Part shown: positions 43,223-53,403 of the stretch, in pieces | Layout: every line of letters begins with the position of its first letter | Position numbering within the stretch: position 1 is the stretch's first letter | NCBI RefSeq assembly: GCF_007993655.1 | Contig: NZ_CP029077.1 | Coordinates: 1,048,744 to 1,112,743 of the forward strand | DNA from: Candidatus Deianiraea vastatrix | Lineage (GTDB): Bacteria; Pseudomonadota; Alphaproteobacteria; Rickettsiales; Deianiraeaceae | DNA length: 64,000 nucleotides | Reading direction: 5' to 3' | Translations under genes and position numbers: made by a program | The notes under the pieces: generated by a model | What the model saw: the letters and a program-made list of their open reading frames with translations, nothing else | What the model was told of the DNA's origin: nothing | The model's database searches: none

Positions 43223-45064
43223 ATGTTTGCACTGAAACAAAAAGAGAATTTTATTTATATGAACGGCGTTAAAAATGAAAAGAAAGGATTTAATTTTGAT
43301 ATTGAACAGCGCCTAACTGCATTTGGAAAAGCCGTTTTACAAGATAGATATTTACTAGCTGGAGAGGATTACAAAGACATGTTTGTGCGTGTTGCAAAAA
43401 CCTATGCAAATGACGATGCTCACGCTGAGCGTCTTTATGAATATATGGCAAAAATGTGGTTTATGCCCTCAACGCCGATTTTAAGTAATGGCGGAGCAAA
43501 TCGCGGCCTGCCAATTTCATGCTTCTTAAATGAAAGCTCAGATTCACTAACTGGAATAGCGGAGCTTTGGAATGAAAATGTTTGGCTTGCAAGCAAGGGC
43601 GGCGGCATTGGAAGCTATTGGGGAAATGTTCGCTCTATTGGTGAAAGCATAGGCAAAAATGGCAAAACATCAGGCATTATGCCATTTATTAAGGTTATGG
43701 ATTCACTTACTTTGGCTATTTCTCAAGGGTCTTTGCGTCGCGGAAGTGCTGCTGTTTATTTACCAGTTGATCACCCAGAAATTGAGGAATTTATTGATAT
43801 TCGCAGGCAAACAGGAGATCACAATCGTAGGTCGCTTAATTTACACCATGGAATTTGCATACCAGATGCCTTTATGGAAGCTGTTGCTAAAGATGATAAA
43901 TGGAGTTTAAAAAGCCCTGCAACTGGTGAGGTTATGTCACAAATTGGCGCGCGCGATCTTTGGATTAGAATACTAAATGCAAGAATGGAAATGGGCGAGC
44001 CATATATTTTGTTTACAGATACGGTAAATGCTGCAATTCCTGAGCACCATAAAAAGCTTGGGCTTAAAGTAAAAACTTCAAATTTATGCAGTGAAATTAC
44101 ACTTCCAACAGGAATTGATCACCTTGGAAACGAAAGAACGGCTGTTTGCTGTCTTTCTTCGCTAAATATTGAATATTTTGATGAGTGGAAAGAAGATGGA
44201 CAATTTATCAAAGATGTCATGTATATGCTGGATAATGTATTGACAGACTTTATAAATCGTGCGCCAGCTGATATGAAAAATGCTGTTTATTCGGCAACTC
44301 GTGAACGCAGTATTGGTCTTGGAACTATGGGTTTGCATTCATTTTTCCACAAAAATATGGTTGCATTTGAATCTGCGCCTGCTAAATCAATGAACAAGAA
44401 AATTTTTGCACATATTAAAGAACATGCAGACATTGCCTCAAAAGAAATTGCAGTTGAGCGCGGCCCATGCCTTGATGCAGCTGAGCTTGGAATTATGGAA
44501 AGATTTTCAAATAAAACCGCCATTGCGCCAACTGCATCGATTTCAATAATTACTGGTGGAACGTCTGCTGGCATTGAGCCATCAAATGGAAATTATTATA
44601 CGCATAAGACTTTAACTGGTGCATTTCCGGTGAAAAATAAATATCTTGAGGAGTTGCTTGAGAAAATGGGTCAAAATACTGATGAAATTTGGTCAAGCAT
44701 TGCAAGCAATGATGGGTCTGTTTCGCATCTTGAGTTTTTGTCTGATTATGAAAAGGCTGTATTTAAAACTGCACATGAGATAAACCAAGTTTGGCTTGTT
44801 GATTTAATGGCAGATAGAGCTCCGTTTATTGATCAAGCTGCATCAAATAACCTCTTTGTTCGCTCCGATATTTCAAAGCTTGAGCTTCATAAAATACATT
44901 TTGACGCATGGCAAAAGGGCGTAAAAAGTCTTTATTATTTGAGATCTATGGCGCTTTCAAGAGCTGAAAAGGTGTCGGTTCTAGTTGAAAAGCGTCAGAA
45001 AAACGAAAGTCAAGAAGAATCTTTAAGCGGAAATCTTTACGAGGAGTGTCTTGTTTGTCAATAA
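43223..45064 (+). CDS. nrdA: Ribonucleoside-diphosphate reductase alpha subunit
   Basis: A 613-aa class I RNR large subunit. MPSTPILSNGG, the radical-site NLCSEITLP, GLGTMGLHSFF and PTASISIITGGTSAGIEP are present. The extreme C-terminus ends CLVCQ, the redox-shuttle Cys pair. There is no ATP-cone at the N-terminus, so the overall activity site is missing, as in compact RNR forms. A second ATG at 43259 (MNGVKNEKKGF) is an equally plausible start. The small subunit gene is not in the window. Confidence 0.95.
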   Translation: MFALKQKENFIYMNGVKNEKKGFNFDIEQRLTAFGKAVLQDRYLLAGEDYKDMFVRVAKTYANDDAHAERLYEYMAKMWFMPSTPILSNGGANRGLPISCFLNESSDSLTGIAELWNENVWLASKGGGIGSYWGNVRSIGESIGKNGKTSGIMPFIKVMDSLTLAISQGSLRRGSAAVYLPVDHPEIEEFIDIRRQTGDHNRRSLNLHHGICIPDAFMEAVAKDDKWSLKSPATGEVMSQIGARDLWIRILNARMEMGEPYILFTDTVNAAIPEHHKKLGLKVKTSNLCSEITLPTGIDHLGNERTAVCCLSSLNIEYFDEWKEDGQFIKDVMYMLDNVLTDFINRAPADMKNAVYSATRERSIGLGTMGLHSFFHKNMVAFESAPAKSMNKKIFAHIKEHADIASKEIAVERGPCLDAAELGIMERFSNKTAIAPTASISIITGGTSAGIEPSNGNYYTHKTLTGAFPVKNKYLEELLEKMGQNTDEIWSSIASNDGSVSHLEFLSDYEKAVFKTAHEINQVWLVDLMADRAPFIDQAASNNLFVRSDISKLELHKIHFDAWQKGVKSLYYLRSMALSRAEKVSVLVEKRQKNESQEESLSGNLYEECLVCQ

Positions 45065-45088
45065 AGTGGATGTTTAATTTTCAGATTG

Positions 45089-46786
45089 TTATTTTGATTG
45101 TGAAGGCTTTGCTGTATATTTTGATATCATTTGGGTGAATTTTTGTTGCGATTTTTGAAATTTTGAAATTTCCGATTGTTTATAGTGCATATTTGAAGGT
45201 GTGATGAGGTCATTCACTTTTGTGAGTTTTGTACTGAGTGATTTATGTAATGCGTTAATTTTTTCATTTGTTCCATATGAATTTCTGAGGTAACTAAGTG
45301 TATCATAGGAGTTTTGTAAAGACCAAATAATACTACCTTTATTGTATATGTTGGACTCAAATTTATTTGCAATTTTATCGCCTCCTTCGATTTTTCGCAA
45401 TTCTTTTGCAACATAAGCTAAATCTTCTTTGCTGAGAAAGCCATCTTGTGAGAAAGTTTTTGCACAGGCAGCAGAAAGTATTTCTGCCATTTGAATTCCA
45501 TTTTGGTCGATTTTTTTACGTATTAATAGATCTATTTCGTTGCCTATGAATTCAAGTAATTGTTTTAATAATTTTATTACAGGCTCCATAAAGTCTGATA
45601 ATTTTTCAATAGATTGCTCAATTGCAGCAATTATAATTTCCAATTGTTCATATAAAACAAAAAGTTGAAATAGTGCGAAGATTGGATTTTGCAGTCCTAT
45701 GACATCTGAAAAAAATGAGTATGTTGCGGAAACTCTTAAGACTTCTTCGGATTTTTTTTCAAGGTCAACTTTTTTGTCAAAAAAATCACCACCAAAAAAT
45801 GCATTATAGACACCGTATAATGACATGAATATTTTTGTCCATCTAATTTGTGACGGAGAAAACATTTCTTTTGCATGTTTTGTCTCGTAATAAATGGCGT
45901 AATTTTTTATATCTTCGGGATTTATTTCAGAAAATGCAGTAATTAAGTTATCAATGAAATCTTTTTTGCCATTTTTAAGAGATGTAAAAATTGATGATAA
46001 ATTTAAGCTTTCATCTTTCTTTTCATTTTCAGTTGGTTGTTTTTTATCTTTTTGTATATCGTCTTTTTTGGGAGATTCCTCTTTATTGTTATTTGTTTTT
46101 TCATCAATATCTTGAGATTTTTTATCAATATCGATTTTATCTTTGACATTTTTATCATCTTTTTTATTGTTAATATAAGGTGGGGACCTTCTTTTAATTT
46201 CTTTAATATCTTTTATTGTATTAAGTTGTTGTTTTGCTTCAAGAAGATTATCTTGGGAATTTAGAGATATTGCAATATGTTCCAAAGAGGCATAGGGAAA
46301 CTCTTTCTTAAAGGCATAAAGGCTGTTATGTAGTGCATTAATTGATGTTTTTACATCAACGCCGTTTTGAATTCCAAGTGGTGCAATATGTAGTGTATTA
46401 ATACCATTGTAATTGGCAAGTGAGAAAATATTGTAATAAAATTTCTCAAGCTCTGCTTGGGATGTATCTTTATTAATACTTGATCCATTAAAATAGATTA
46501 CATTTTTGTTTAATTTGGAGTAATAATCATATTGTTTTGTAAATACTCCATTGCCAGATTCTAAAGTATTGTTTCCTTTATGGAAAATTTTATTACGCTT
46601 TTTTAATCCTTCTATAATTGCGGCCTTTTCATTGCTTGGCCTGACAAATTGATTAAGATCTGTTTTTTCATTCCAAGGAGCTAAAATTGCAATACCTTCA
46701 CCAGATGCGCCATAAAAATCATAACTATTTAAAGAAATAGTTGAGTTGTGTTTTAGGCATTTAAAATTCATTCTTAATAAAGACAA
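45089..46786 (-). CDS. Unknown protein with macro-domain-like N-terminus
   Basis: 565 aa. Residues about 20-185 follow the macro (ADP-ribose-binding) domain pattern: an early GASGEGIAIL, SNEKAAIIEGLKKRN, GNGVFTKQYDYYSKLNKNVIY, then LEKFYYNIFSLANYNGINTLHIAPLGIQNG with the late conserved I-P-L-x-x-G region, and a final strand. A Lys/Asp/Glu-rich disordered linker (about 205-265) leads to a helical C-terminal half with a hydrophobic stretch around 360-400. No signal peptide. It could erase or read ADP-ribosylation in the bacterium or, if secreted, in a host. The macro assignment is by pattern only. Confidence 0.5.
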   Translation of the reverse strand: MSLLRMNFKCLKHNSTISLNSYDFYGASGEGIAILAPWNEKTDLNQFVRPSNEKAAIIEGLKKRNKIFHKGNNTLESGNGVFTKQYDYYSKLNKNVIYFNGSSINKDTSQAELEKFYYNIFSLANYNGINTLHIAPLGIQNGVDVKTSINALHNSLYAFKKEFPYASLEHIAISLNSQDNLLEAKQQLNTIKDIKEIKRRSPPYINNKKDDKNVKDKIDIDKKSQDIDEKTNNNKEESPKKDDIQKDKKQPTENEKKDESLNLSSIFTSLKNGKKDFIDNLITAFSEINPEDIKNYAIYYETKHAKEMFSPSQIRWTKIFMSLYGVYNAFFGGDFFDKKVDLEKKSEEVLRVSATYSFFSDVIGLQNPIFALFQLFVLYEQLEIIIAAIEQSIEKLSDFMEPVIKLLKQLLEFIGNEIDLLIRKKIDQNGIQMAEILSAACAKTFSQDGFLSKEDLAYVAKELRKIEGGDKIANKFESNIYNKGSIIWSLQNSYDTLSYLRNSYGTNEKINALHKSLSTKLTKVNDLITPSNMHYKQSEISKFQKSQQKFTQMISKYTAKPSQSK

Positions 46787-46831
46787 TCTTATTGATTATA
46801 ATAGGAAAAAAATATTTTACAATAGAAAAGT

Positions 46832-47527
46832 CTATTTTTTAAATATATCTAGAATGCCGTTTACGGCAAAGGAAACGCCGATAATTGATAGAATTGAGAT
46901 TATTATATATAGAATTCTTTGATTTTGCATGATATTATAAATTACTCCACCGTTGCCTTGCAGCACAACATTAAAAGGCTTGATGTAGACTTCTTTAAGA
47001 ACATTTTTGCTATCAAAAACATAGAATTCTGATAAATACACACCCGGTTTAGCTGTTTTTGGTATATATATTCTTTCTTTAAAAAGACCATTTTGATTAG
47101 CATTAATAGTTTTATTATGAGTCAAAAGACCAGACATTTTTAGATTATAATTGAGGATTGTGTTATTTGGATATTGTAAATATTGTGTAAATAAATTTTC
47201 ACCAAAGCTATGAAGATATCCAAAATATTCAATATCTTGTTTTTCATCTGATGTATAAACCATGCCGATTTTATTTTTTTTAGCTTTTTTTATATTATAT
47301 TTTTTACCATCAAGATGAGTTGCAATGGAGTATTTATTTTTATTATTACAAAGTATGCCGTATGTACTTAGTGTTTTACCAGAGAAAATATCTCCGACAA
47401 TTATAGTTCGCTTGGATATATTAAAGTCATTTTTGCACTTAGATGGTGAAAATGCAGATGAAAATATTATAACCAGTATTGCAATAATAATATTTATAGT
47501 TTTTGATTTATTTACAAGATATAACAT
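46832..47527 (-). CDS. Alph_Pro_TM family membrane protein
   Basis: A 231-aa protein from ATG 47527; a TTG 36 bp upstream is less likely. A signal anchor (about 10-27), a periplasmic beta domain (FNISKRTIIVGDIFSGKTLSTYGIL... typical start) and a C-terminal TM helix are seen. This matches the alphaproteobacterial family PF09608/TIGR02186, usually encoded beside a TSUP permease, as here. Its start overlaps the permease stop by 20 bp. The pair may move a sulfur compound; the substrate is unknown. Confidence 0.75.
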   Translation of the reverse strand: MLYLVNKSKTINIIIAILVIIFSSAFSPSKCKNDFNISKRTIIVGDIFSGKTLSTYGILCNNKNKYSIATHLDGKKYNIKKAKKNKIGMVYTSDEKQDIEYFGYLHSFGENLFTQYLQYPNNTILNYNLKMSGLLTHNKTINANQNGLFKERIYIPKTAKPGVYLSEFYVFDSKNVLKEVYIKPFNVVLQGNGGVIYNIMQNQRILYIIISILSIIGVSFAVNGILDIFKK

Positions 47528-48488
47528 ATGGAAAATGAGGAATAGTGAATAATTTTTGACCAAATTTAAAAGCTATATAGCAAAGTATAATGCCGAAAAT
47601 AAATTTTAATACATTTTGAGGCAAAAGTGTTGCGATAAAGTTTCCAATTCGAACTCCAAATACCATAAAGATACTTGATATAATGGCAATAAATGGCTCT
47701 ACAGATGAGGTGTGATTCATTTGTAGAATGGATGCTGGAAGGGTTGTAATTAGTGCTATAAGTGAAGATGTAGTGGCAGCTATTTTTACATCTTGTCTAA
47801 ATATATATATAATAGCTGGAACGGAAATAAATCCGCCGCCGATACCCATGATGCCCGAAAATATACCAATTATTAACCCTACATATAATGATTTTTTCCA
47901 TTCATCTTTTATATTTCTAAATTTTGCCTTCAAGTCTAGGTAATGTGAATCGGTTTTTTTTGGTAATCCATATTTTTCCATGAAATTTTCAAAATCTCTA
48001 AATGCCATCCTCCAATCTTCATTATGATGTTTTACTGCTATATCATTTGAGACAATTCTTGTAGATTTTCCGCCGACAAATAGATTAATTGCAACATCGG
48101 ATAGAGTTGTAATAATTATTACGGTTAGCAAAATCATGTACATTAAGTTGACTGTTGTATAGAAATATTGATTATTATTAAAGTTTATTGAAATGAAGGT
48201 TCCAATAAATGAGCCAATAATGCTGAAAATGCCGATTTTTATAGCTATTTTATACTTCACATTATTTGAGTTTCTGACAACATTTACAAGAGATGCACCG
48301 ATTATTTGAAGCAATGATGTTGCAATTGCGATATTTGTTGGGATGCCGGCAAAAATCATCATTGGAACGGCAACAACGCCGCCGCCTATGCCGTAAATGC
48401 CAGAGAGAGTGCCTGAGAAAAATCCAAGAAATACAAGAGACATAAGGCTAATTGACATTTGGGCAATTGGCAGATAAATGTCTAACAT
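47508..48488 (-). CDS. TSUP (TauE/SafE) family permease
   Basis: A 326-aa permease with about eight TM helices in two halves, each opening with the family motif: GTLSGIYGIGGGVVAVP near residue 26 and GIFSGIMGIGGGFISVP in the second half. A cytosolic segment (about 120-200) separates them. TSUP proteins export or import sulfite, sulfonates or related anions. It is expressed with the Alph_Pro_TM partner from a near-perfect promoter. Confidence 0.88.
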   Translation of the reverse strand: MLDIYLPIAQMSISLMSLVFLGFFSGTLSGIYGIGGGVVAVPMMIFAGIPTNIAIATSLLQIIGASLVNVVRNSNNVKYKIAIKIGIFSIIGSFIGTFISINFNNNQYFYTTVNLMYMILLTVIIITTLSDVAINLFVGGKSTRIVSNDIAVKHHNEDWRMAFRDFENFMEKYGLPKKTDSHYLDLKAKFRNIKDEWKKSLYVGLIIGIFSGIMGIGGGFISVPAIIYIFRQDVKIAATTSSLIALITTLPASILQMNHTSSVEPFIAIISSIFMVFGVRIGNFIATLLPQNVLKFIFGIILCYIAFKFGQKLFTIPHFPYVISCK

Positions 48489-48514
48489 AAAAGTCTTGCA
48501 TTATAATTTAGAAC

Positions 48515-48543
48515 ATTATAACATAAATTTACAGTATTGTCAA
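48515..48543 (-). promoter_or_regulatory. Consensus promoter of the TSUP operon
   Basis: On the minus strand TTGACA (48543-48538), exactly 17 nt, TATAAT (48520-48515), 27 bp before the permease ATG. Confidence 0.85.
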
Positions 48544-48550
48544 GTAAAAA

Positions 48551-49858
48551 ATGTCTGATAATGAAAATAAAAAAAATGAGGATCAAAATGTGATTAATCT
48601 TGGGTGCAGGTTAAATAGTTATGAAAGCAGTGTAATTGATAAAATCATTGAGAAAACCAGTATATCGGGCAAGTGTATTGTTGTAAATACTTGCGCTGTA
48701 ACGGCGGAGGCGGAAAGAAAATCTCGTCAGGCAATAAGAAAGATTAAGAAGCAATATCCTGATAAGAAGATTATAGTAACTGGGTGTGCTGCGCAGATTA
48801 ATCCTGAGCAATTTACAAAAATGCCAGAAGTTGAAAAGGTAATTGGAAATGACATTAAGACAGATGATGGGTTTTACGAGAAATTATCTAAGGAGTGGTC
48901 AAGCCCTTTGCAAATTAGCAGTCAAAAGGCGCAAGTAAATGACATTATGTCAATTCGTGAAACGGCAAATCACCTTTTTGCAGACACACAAAATCGCTCT
49001 CGTGCGTTTTTGCAAATTCAAAATGGATGTAACCATAGGTGTACTTTTTGTATTATTCCATTTGGCAGGGGAAATTCAAGATCTGTGCCCGTTGCGCAGG
49101 TTGTAAATCATATAAAAGAGCTTATCGCATCTGGATATAACGAGGTTGTGCTAACTGGTGTTGACATTACAGACTATGGGCTTGACTTGCCAGCAAAGCC
49201 TAGTCTTGGTAATTTATGTAAGAGGATTTTGGCAACAACTGATCTTAAAAGGCTGCGGCTTTCGTCTGTTGATGTTGCGGAAATTGATGAAGATTTAATA
49301 GACCTAATTAAAACAGAGCCAAGGCTTATGCCATATTTTCACATTAGCTTGCAGTCTGGCGATGGTTTAATTTTAAAACGAATGAAAAGAAGGCATACGC
49401 CAGATGATGTTGTGAAGTTTTGCGATTTAGTGCGTAGTTATAGGGCAGATGTTGGTTTTGGGGCGGATATTATTTGTGGATTTCCAACCGAAACAGACGA
49501 AATGTTTGAAAATACACTAAAACTTGTTGAAAAATGCCAAATTCAATATATTCACGCATTTACATATTCGGCAAGAAATGGCACGCCTGCTGCGAAAATG
49601 CCACAAGTAAAGCTTGATATAAGGAAAAGGAGAACAAGTGACTTAATTGCACTTGGGGATAGGGTATTGATGGATTTTTCAAAATCACTAATTGGAAAAG
49701 CTCAAAGCTGTGTTGTGGAGGCAGATTTTACTTTGCGTAGTGAGAATTTTGCGAAAATTACGCCAAAAGATAAGTCTAAATTTACATCTTTGCAGGTTGG
49801 GTCTATTATTTCCGTTATTTGCACTGACATTATTGATGGGGAGGTTATGTGTGATTAA
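48551..49858 (+). CDS. mtaB: tRNA t6A37 methylthiotransferase MtaB
   Basis: A 435-aa radical-SAM methylthiotransferase of the MiaB family. The N-terminal UPF0004 domain (NLGCRLNSYES, VNTCAVTAEAERKSRQ, TGCAAQ) holds three Fe-S cysteines. The radical SAM motif CNHRCTFCIIPFGRGNSRS follows, and a TRAM-like C-terminus. The NTCAVTAEAERKSRQ and QNGCNHRC forms point to MtaB (YqeV), which makes ms2t6A in tRNAs reading ANN codons, rather than MiaB or RimO. Confidence 0.9.
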   Translation: MSDNENKKNEDQNVINLGCRLNSYESSVIDKIIEKTSISGKCIVVNTCAVTAEAERKSRQAIRKIKKQYPDKKIIVTGCAAQINPEQFTKMPEVEKVIGNDIKTDDGFYEKLSKEWSSPLQISSQKAQVNDIMSIRETANHLFADTQNRSRAFLQIQNGCNHRCTFCIIPFGRGNSRSVPVAQVVNHIKELIASGYNEVVLTGVDITDYGLDLPAKPSLGNLCKRILATTDLKRLRLSSVDVAEIDEDLIDLIKTEPRLMPYFHISLQSGDGLILKRMKRRHTPDDVVKFCDLVRSYRADVGFGADIICGFPTETDEMFENTLKLVEKCQIQYIHAFTYSARNGTPAAKMPQVKLDIRKRRTSDLIALGDRVLMDFSKSLIGKAQSCVVEADFTLRSENFAKITPKDKSKFTSLQVGSIISVICTDIIDGEVMCD

Positions 49859-49923
49859 TTTGTTATAAAAAAACTTGAAAACAATAATAGATAAGTTAAT
49901 AAATAGTAAAGAATTTTAATACG

Positions 49924-50814
49924 ATGAAAAAAAGCATTATATTATTTATAAGGAATGCGATTGAAATTAGTAGACTTAGCAATCCAAAGCCGATATTATT
50001 ACTATTTTTTCCATGTCTTTGGGGGTTATTTTTGGCGTATGCGCCGCATATATCAAAAAAGGCGATTTTCATAGCTATGGTAATATTTTTAATAGGTTCC
50101 ATTGCTGCAAGATCATTTGGCTGTATTGTAAATGATATAATGGATAGAAAGATAGATGCAAAAGTTGAAAGAACAAAAAACAGACCCCTTGCATGTGGAA
50201 AAATGAAGGTATGGCAAGCTTTATTAGTTGCGTTTTTATGGCTACAGGTATGTCTTTTATGTTTTATCATTTTTAATCAAACGGCAAAATTAATGATATT
50301 TATTGGCTTTATTATTGCACTTGTATATCCACTATTTAAGAGGTTTTTTAATTATCCTCAGCTAATTTTAGGTTTTGGATTTAACATTGGTGTTTTAGTT
50401 GGATATGCAACGGTTTATAATCAAATTTCTAATTCAAGCTTAATATTTTATATATGTGGAATTTATTGGACAATGTTTTATGATACAATATATGCAATGC
50501 AGGATGCCAAGTGTGATGAAAAAATCAATATTAATTCAACGGCAAGAAAATATGGGTCTATGATATTTGGGCATTTATTAAAATTTATCATTATTATCAC
50601 TGGAATATTGATTTTTGGAGGCTATATGTCAAGCATGTCTTTTATCTATTATTTATTTATAGTGCCGATATTATTGACTTTAATAAAGATATTTAAGATT
50701 GTTATTAAAAATGAGCATGAAGACTCATTTAATAGAGCTTTTCAATATAATGTTATAGTAGGGTTATTAATAACATTGCAAATTTTAGCCGGAAGATATT
50801 TTATGTTTATATGA
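49924..50814 (+). CDS. ubiA: UbiA-type 4-hydroxybenzoate polyprenyltransferase
   Basis: A 296-aa membrane prenyltransferase with about eight TM helices. The two Asp-rich motifs are intact: NDIMDRKIDAKVERTKNRP and DTIYAMQDAKCDEKIN. It attaches the polyprenyl tail in ubiquinone synthesis, consistent with nuoL and cydB in the window. Its stop overlaps the start of sdhE (ATGA). Confidence 0.9.
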   Translation: MKKSIILFIRNAIEISRLSNPKPILLLFFPCLWGLFLAYAPHISKKAIFIAMVIFLIGSIAARSFGCIVNDIMDRKIDAKVERTKNRPLACGKMKVWQALLVAFLWLQVCLLCFIIFNQTAKLMIFIGFIIALVYPLFKRFFNYPQLILGFGFNIGVLVGYATVYNQISNSSLIFYICGIYWTMFYDTIYAMQDAKCDEKININSTARKYGSMIFGHLLKFIIIITGILIFGGYMSSMSFIYYLFIVPILLTLIKIFKIVIKNEHEDSFNRAFQYNVIVGLLITLQILAGRYFMFI

Positions 50815-51068
50815 TGGATGATAAAGTAAAGAAATTAATTTATCAAAGCAGTCATAGGGGGTGTAAAGAGACGGATTTTCTTTTAACAAACTTTGCGCAG
50901 GAAAATTGTATTAATATGAGCGAAAGGGAGCTGAAGGTATATGAAGAATTTTTGTCAGAAAATGATTGGGATATTTACAACTGGATAGTTACAAATTCAA
51001 ACTATGAGGAAAGGTATAGTTTTATTATTAGGGGAATTTACAATAATATTAATGTGCAAAAGCTATAA
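50811..51068 (+). CDS. sdhE: Succinate dehydrogenase flavinylation factor SdhE
   Basis: 85 aa. The SdhE/DUF339 signature is clear: RGCKETDFLLTNF (RG-x-x-E) and YEEFLSENDWDIYNWI. It helps attach FAD to SdhA. Translationally coupled to ubiA by a 4-bp overlap, a pairing that groups two respiratory-chain assembly genes. Met1 or Met2 may be used. Confidence 0.9.
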   Translation: MMDDKVKKLIYQSSHRGCKETDFLLTNFAQENCINMSERELKVYEEFLSENDWDIYNWIVTNSNYEERYSFIIRGIYNNINVQKL

Positions 51069-51419
51069 ACCTTTTATATCGTCAGACAAAACAGCTTTTC
51101 CAAGTATATGGAAATGAAGATGAAATACGCTTTGTCCTGAGTTTTTTCCATTGTTGGTTACAACTCTATATCCGTCTTCAAGATTCATTATTTTTGCAAC
51201 TTTTGAAATAGCTTGCATTGTTGATGAAATTTCATCGCTTGATGCGTTTTGTGAAAAGTCGTCAAAGTCAACATAATTCTTTTTTGGAATTACTAGGATA
51301 TGAACTGGTGCTTTTGGCTCTATTGACCAAAATGCAAGATTTTTATCGTCTTCCCAGACTTTTTTACACCCTAGTTCGCCTCGTAAGATTTTTGCAAATG
51401 GATTATTATTATCGTACAT
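51063..51419 (-). CDS. HIT-family (HINT-like) nucleotide hydrolase
   Basis: A 118-aa histidine-triad protein with FAKILRGEL, HILVIPKKNY and the catalytic HLHFHILG. Such proteins hydrolyse adenosine phosphoramidates or acyl-adenylates. Its 3' end overlaps sdhE by 6 bp (convergent). Confidence 0.93.
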   Translation of the reverse strand: MYDNNNPFAKILRGELGCKKVWEDDKNLAFWSIEPKAPVHILVIPKKNYVDFDDFSQNASSDEISSTMQAISKVAKIMNLEDGYRVVTNNGKNSGQSVFHLHFHILGKAVLSDDIKGL

Positions 51420-51516
51420 ATTTTTATTAAATTTATTAGAATATTTTTGAAAAAAAATTAAAAAACAAGTAGAAAAATAAAAAAGTTATGTTATAGTGTA
51501 AAAAATTTGTGTTTGT

Positions 51517-53403
51517 ATGATAGGTTTAAGTTTATTAATTTTACCGGCTATATCTAGTGTTTTATGCTTATTGATTAACAAAATTGAGTGTAAAAAATCA
51601 ACACAGATTATTGCATTTTTATCAAGCACTTTAATTGGAATTTCTGCAATAATATCTTTATATATCGCATATCGTATATTTTTTGCAAGGGAAGTTTTTG
51701 AGTATTATCACGCTTTTGACTGGATTTTACTTGGAAAATCTTATGTATCTTTTGGTGCATCGATTACAAAAATCTCAAGTTTAATGGTAACTTTAATTAC
51801 ATTTGTTTCGTGCCTTGTGCATATTTATTCAACAAAATACATGCACGAAGAGAAATATGAAAGATTTATGATTAACATATCTTTCTTTACATTTTGCATG
51901 ATTTGCCTTGTTTTATCGAGTAACTTTCTGCAATTATTTTTTGGCTGGGAGGGAGTTGGAGTTGCATCTTATTTGCTAATTAACTATTATCACCGCAAAA
52001 ATTCAGCAAATTTGGCATCAATGAAGGCTTTTTTAACAAATCGTGTTGCGGATGTTTTTATGATTTTTGGCATAAGCATGTTGCTTCGTGATTTTGGATC
52101 GTTAAATTTTGCTCAGATTTTATCACTAGAAAACATTACGCAAAATACATACCAAATAGGCATTTTTACTAATATAGACGTTATATGTATGACGCTTTTT
52201 ATGGGAGCAATGGGGAAATCTGCACAGATTTTCTTGCATATTTGGCTGCCTGATGCTATGGAAGGTCCAACTCCCGTTTCGGCTTTGATACATGCTGCAA
52301 CTATGGTAACTGCTGGGGTTTTCATGCTATGTAAATGTGCTGTGCTGTTTGATAACTCGCCACTTACAATGAATTTTATCACGATTATCGGCTCAATTAC
52401 TGCGATTTTTGCTGCAAGTGTTGCGATTTTACAAACAGACATTAAGAAAATTATTGCTTATTCAACCTGTAGCCAGCTTGGATATATGTTTATGGCGTGT
52501 GGGCTTGGGCTTTATAGTGGTGGCTTTTTTCATTTGTTGACGCATGGCTTTTTTAAAGCCTTGTTATTTTTATGCGCCGGAAGCGTGATTTTAGGCATGC
52601 ATCATGAGCAAAATATATTTCACATGGGGCGTGATTTATACAAAAAAATGCCTATAACATGCTTTGCTATGATAATTGGGACGCTTGCAATATGCGGAAT
52701 ACCGCCTTTTGCAGGGTTTTATTCAAAAGATGCAATATTACATGCCGCGGCAACAAGGGGTGATTTTATAGCGAGTTTTGCATATATTTGCGGTAATATC
52801 GTTGTATTTATGACATCATTTTATTCATTTCGGTTGATTTATGTAGTATTTTTCGGGCAAAAAGACGCACATCACGAAGCGCATGAGTCAAATATACAGA
52901 TACTTGCTCCGCTATTCATTCTTGCGATTTTATCGGTTATATCTGGTCATTTCTTGGAAAATGTTTTGCATATTTTGAGATCTGACATTATTATTTCTGA
53001 AAATAATGCGAAAATTGCTGAATTAATGGAGAAAAATCATGAATCACATTTACCGCTTGTAATATCGCTTTTTGCAATTTCGCTTGCAAGCTTTTTATAT
53101 CTTTACAAGACGGATATTCCGGCAAGAATCTACAGTTTCCTTGGGAAATTTACTAAATTTTTTGAAAATAAGTGGTATTTTGATGAGTTATATTCGGAAA
53201 TTTTTGTAAAACCTTATATAAAAATAGCAGATTACATGGGTTTAAAATTTGATTTAATGGTAAATAAAGTTATAGTTTCAAATCAAGCAGATTGCGTGCT
53301 TAATATATCAAATAAAACCAAAAGAATTCAGTCTGGATGTATAAATTATTATCTAATTATCAGTGTTGTTACTGTAATTTTCATGATTTTACTCACGCTT
53401 TAA
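51517..53403 (+). CDS. nuoL: NADH-quinone oxidoreductase subunit L
   Basis: A 628-aa antiporter-like complex I subunit with about 15-16 TM helices. LFFGWEGVGVASYLLI, GAMGKSAQIFLHIWLPDAMEGPTPVSALIHAATMV (read in parts) and YSTCSQLGYM are hallmark motifs. The C-terminal amphipathic arm is present. It pumps protons during NADH oxidation. In most genomes it lies in a nuo cluster; here it is not flanked by nuoK or nuoM, as in other lineages with split nuo operons. Confidence 0.96.
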   Translation: MIGLSLLILPAISSVLCLLINKIECKKSTQIIAFLSSTLIGISAIISLYIAYRIFFAREVFEYYHAFDWILLGKSYVSFGASITKISSLMVTLITFVSCLVHIYSTKYMHEEKYERFMINISFFTFCMICLVLSSNFLQLFFGWEGVGVASYLLINYYHRKNSANLASMKAFLTNRVADVFMIFGISMLLRDFGSLNFAQILSLENITQNTYQIGIFTNIDVICMTLFMGAMGKSAQIFLHIWLPDAMEGPTPVSALIHAATMVTAGVFMLCKCAVLFDNSPLTMNFITIIGSITAIFAASVAILQTDIKKIIAYSTCSQLGYMFMACGLGLYSGGFFHLLTHGFFKALLFLCAGSVILGMHHEQNIFHMGRDLYKKMPITCFAMIIGTLAICGIPPFAGFYSKDAILHAAATRGDFIASFAYICGNIVVFMTSFYSFRLIYVVFFGQKDAHHEAHESNIQILAPLFILAILSVISGHFLENVLHILRSDIIISENNAKIAELMEKNHESHLPLVISLFAISLASFLYLYKTDIPARIYSFLGKFTKFFENKWYFDELYSEIFVKPYIKIADYMGLKFDLMVNKVIVSNQADCVLNISNKTKRIQSGCINYYLIISVVTVIFMILLTL

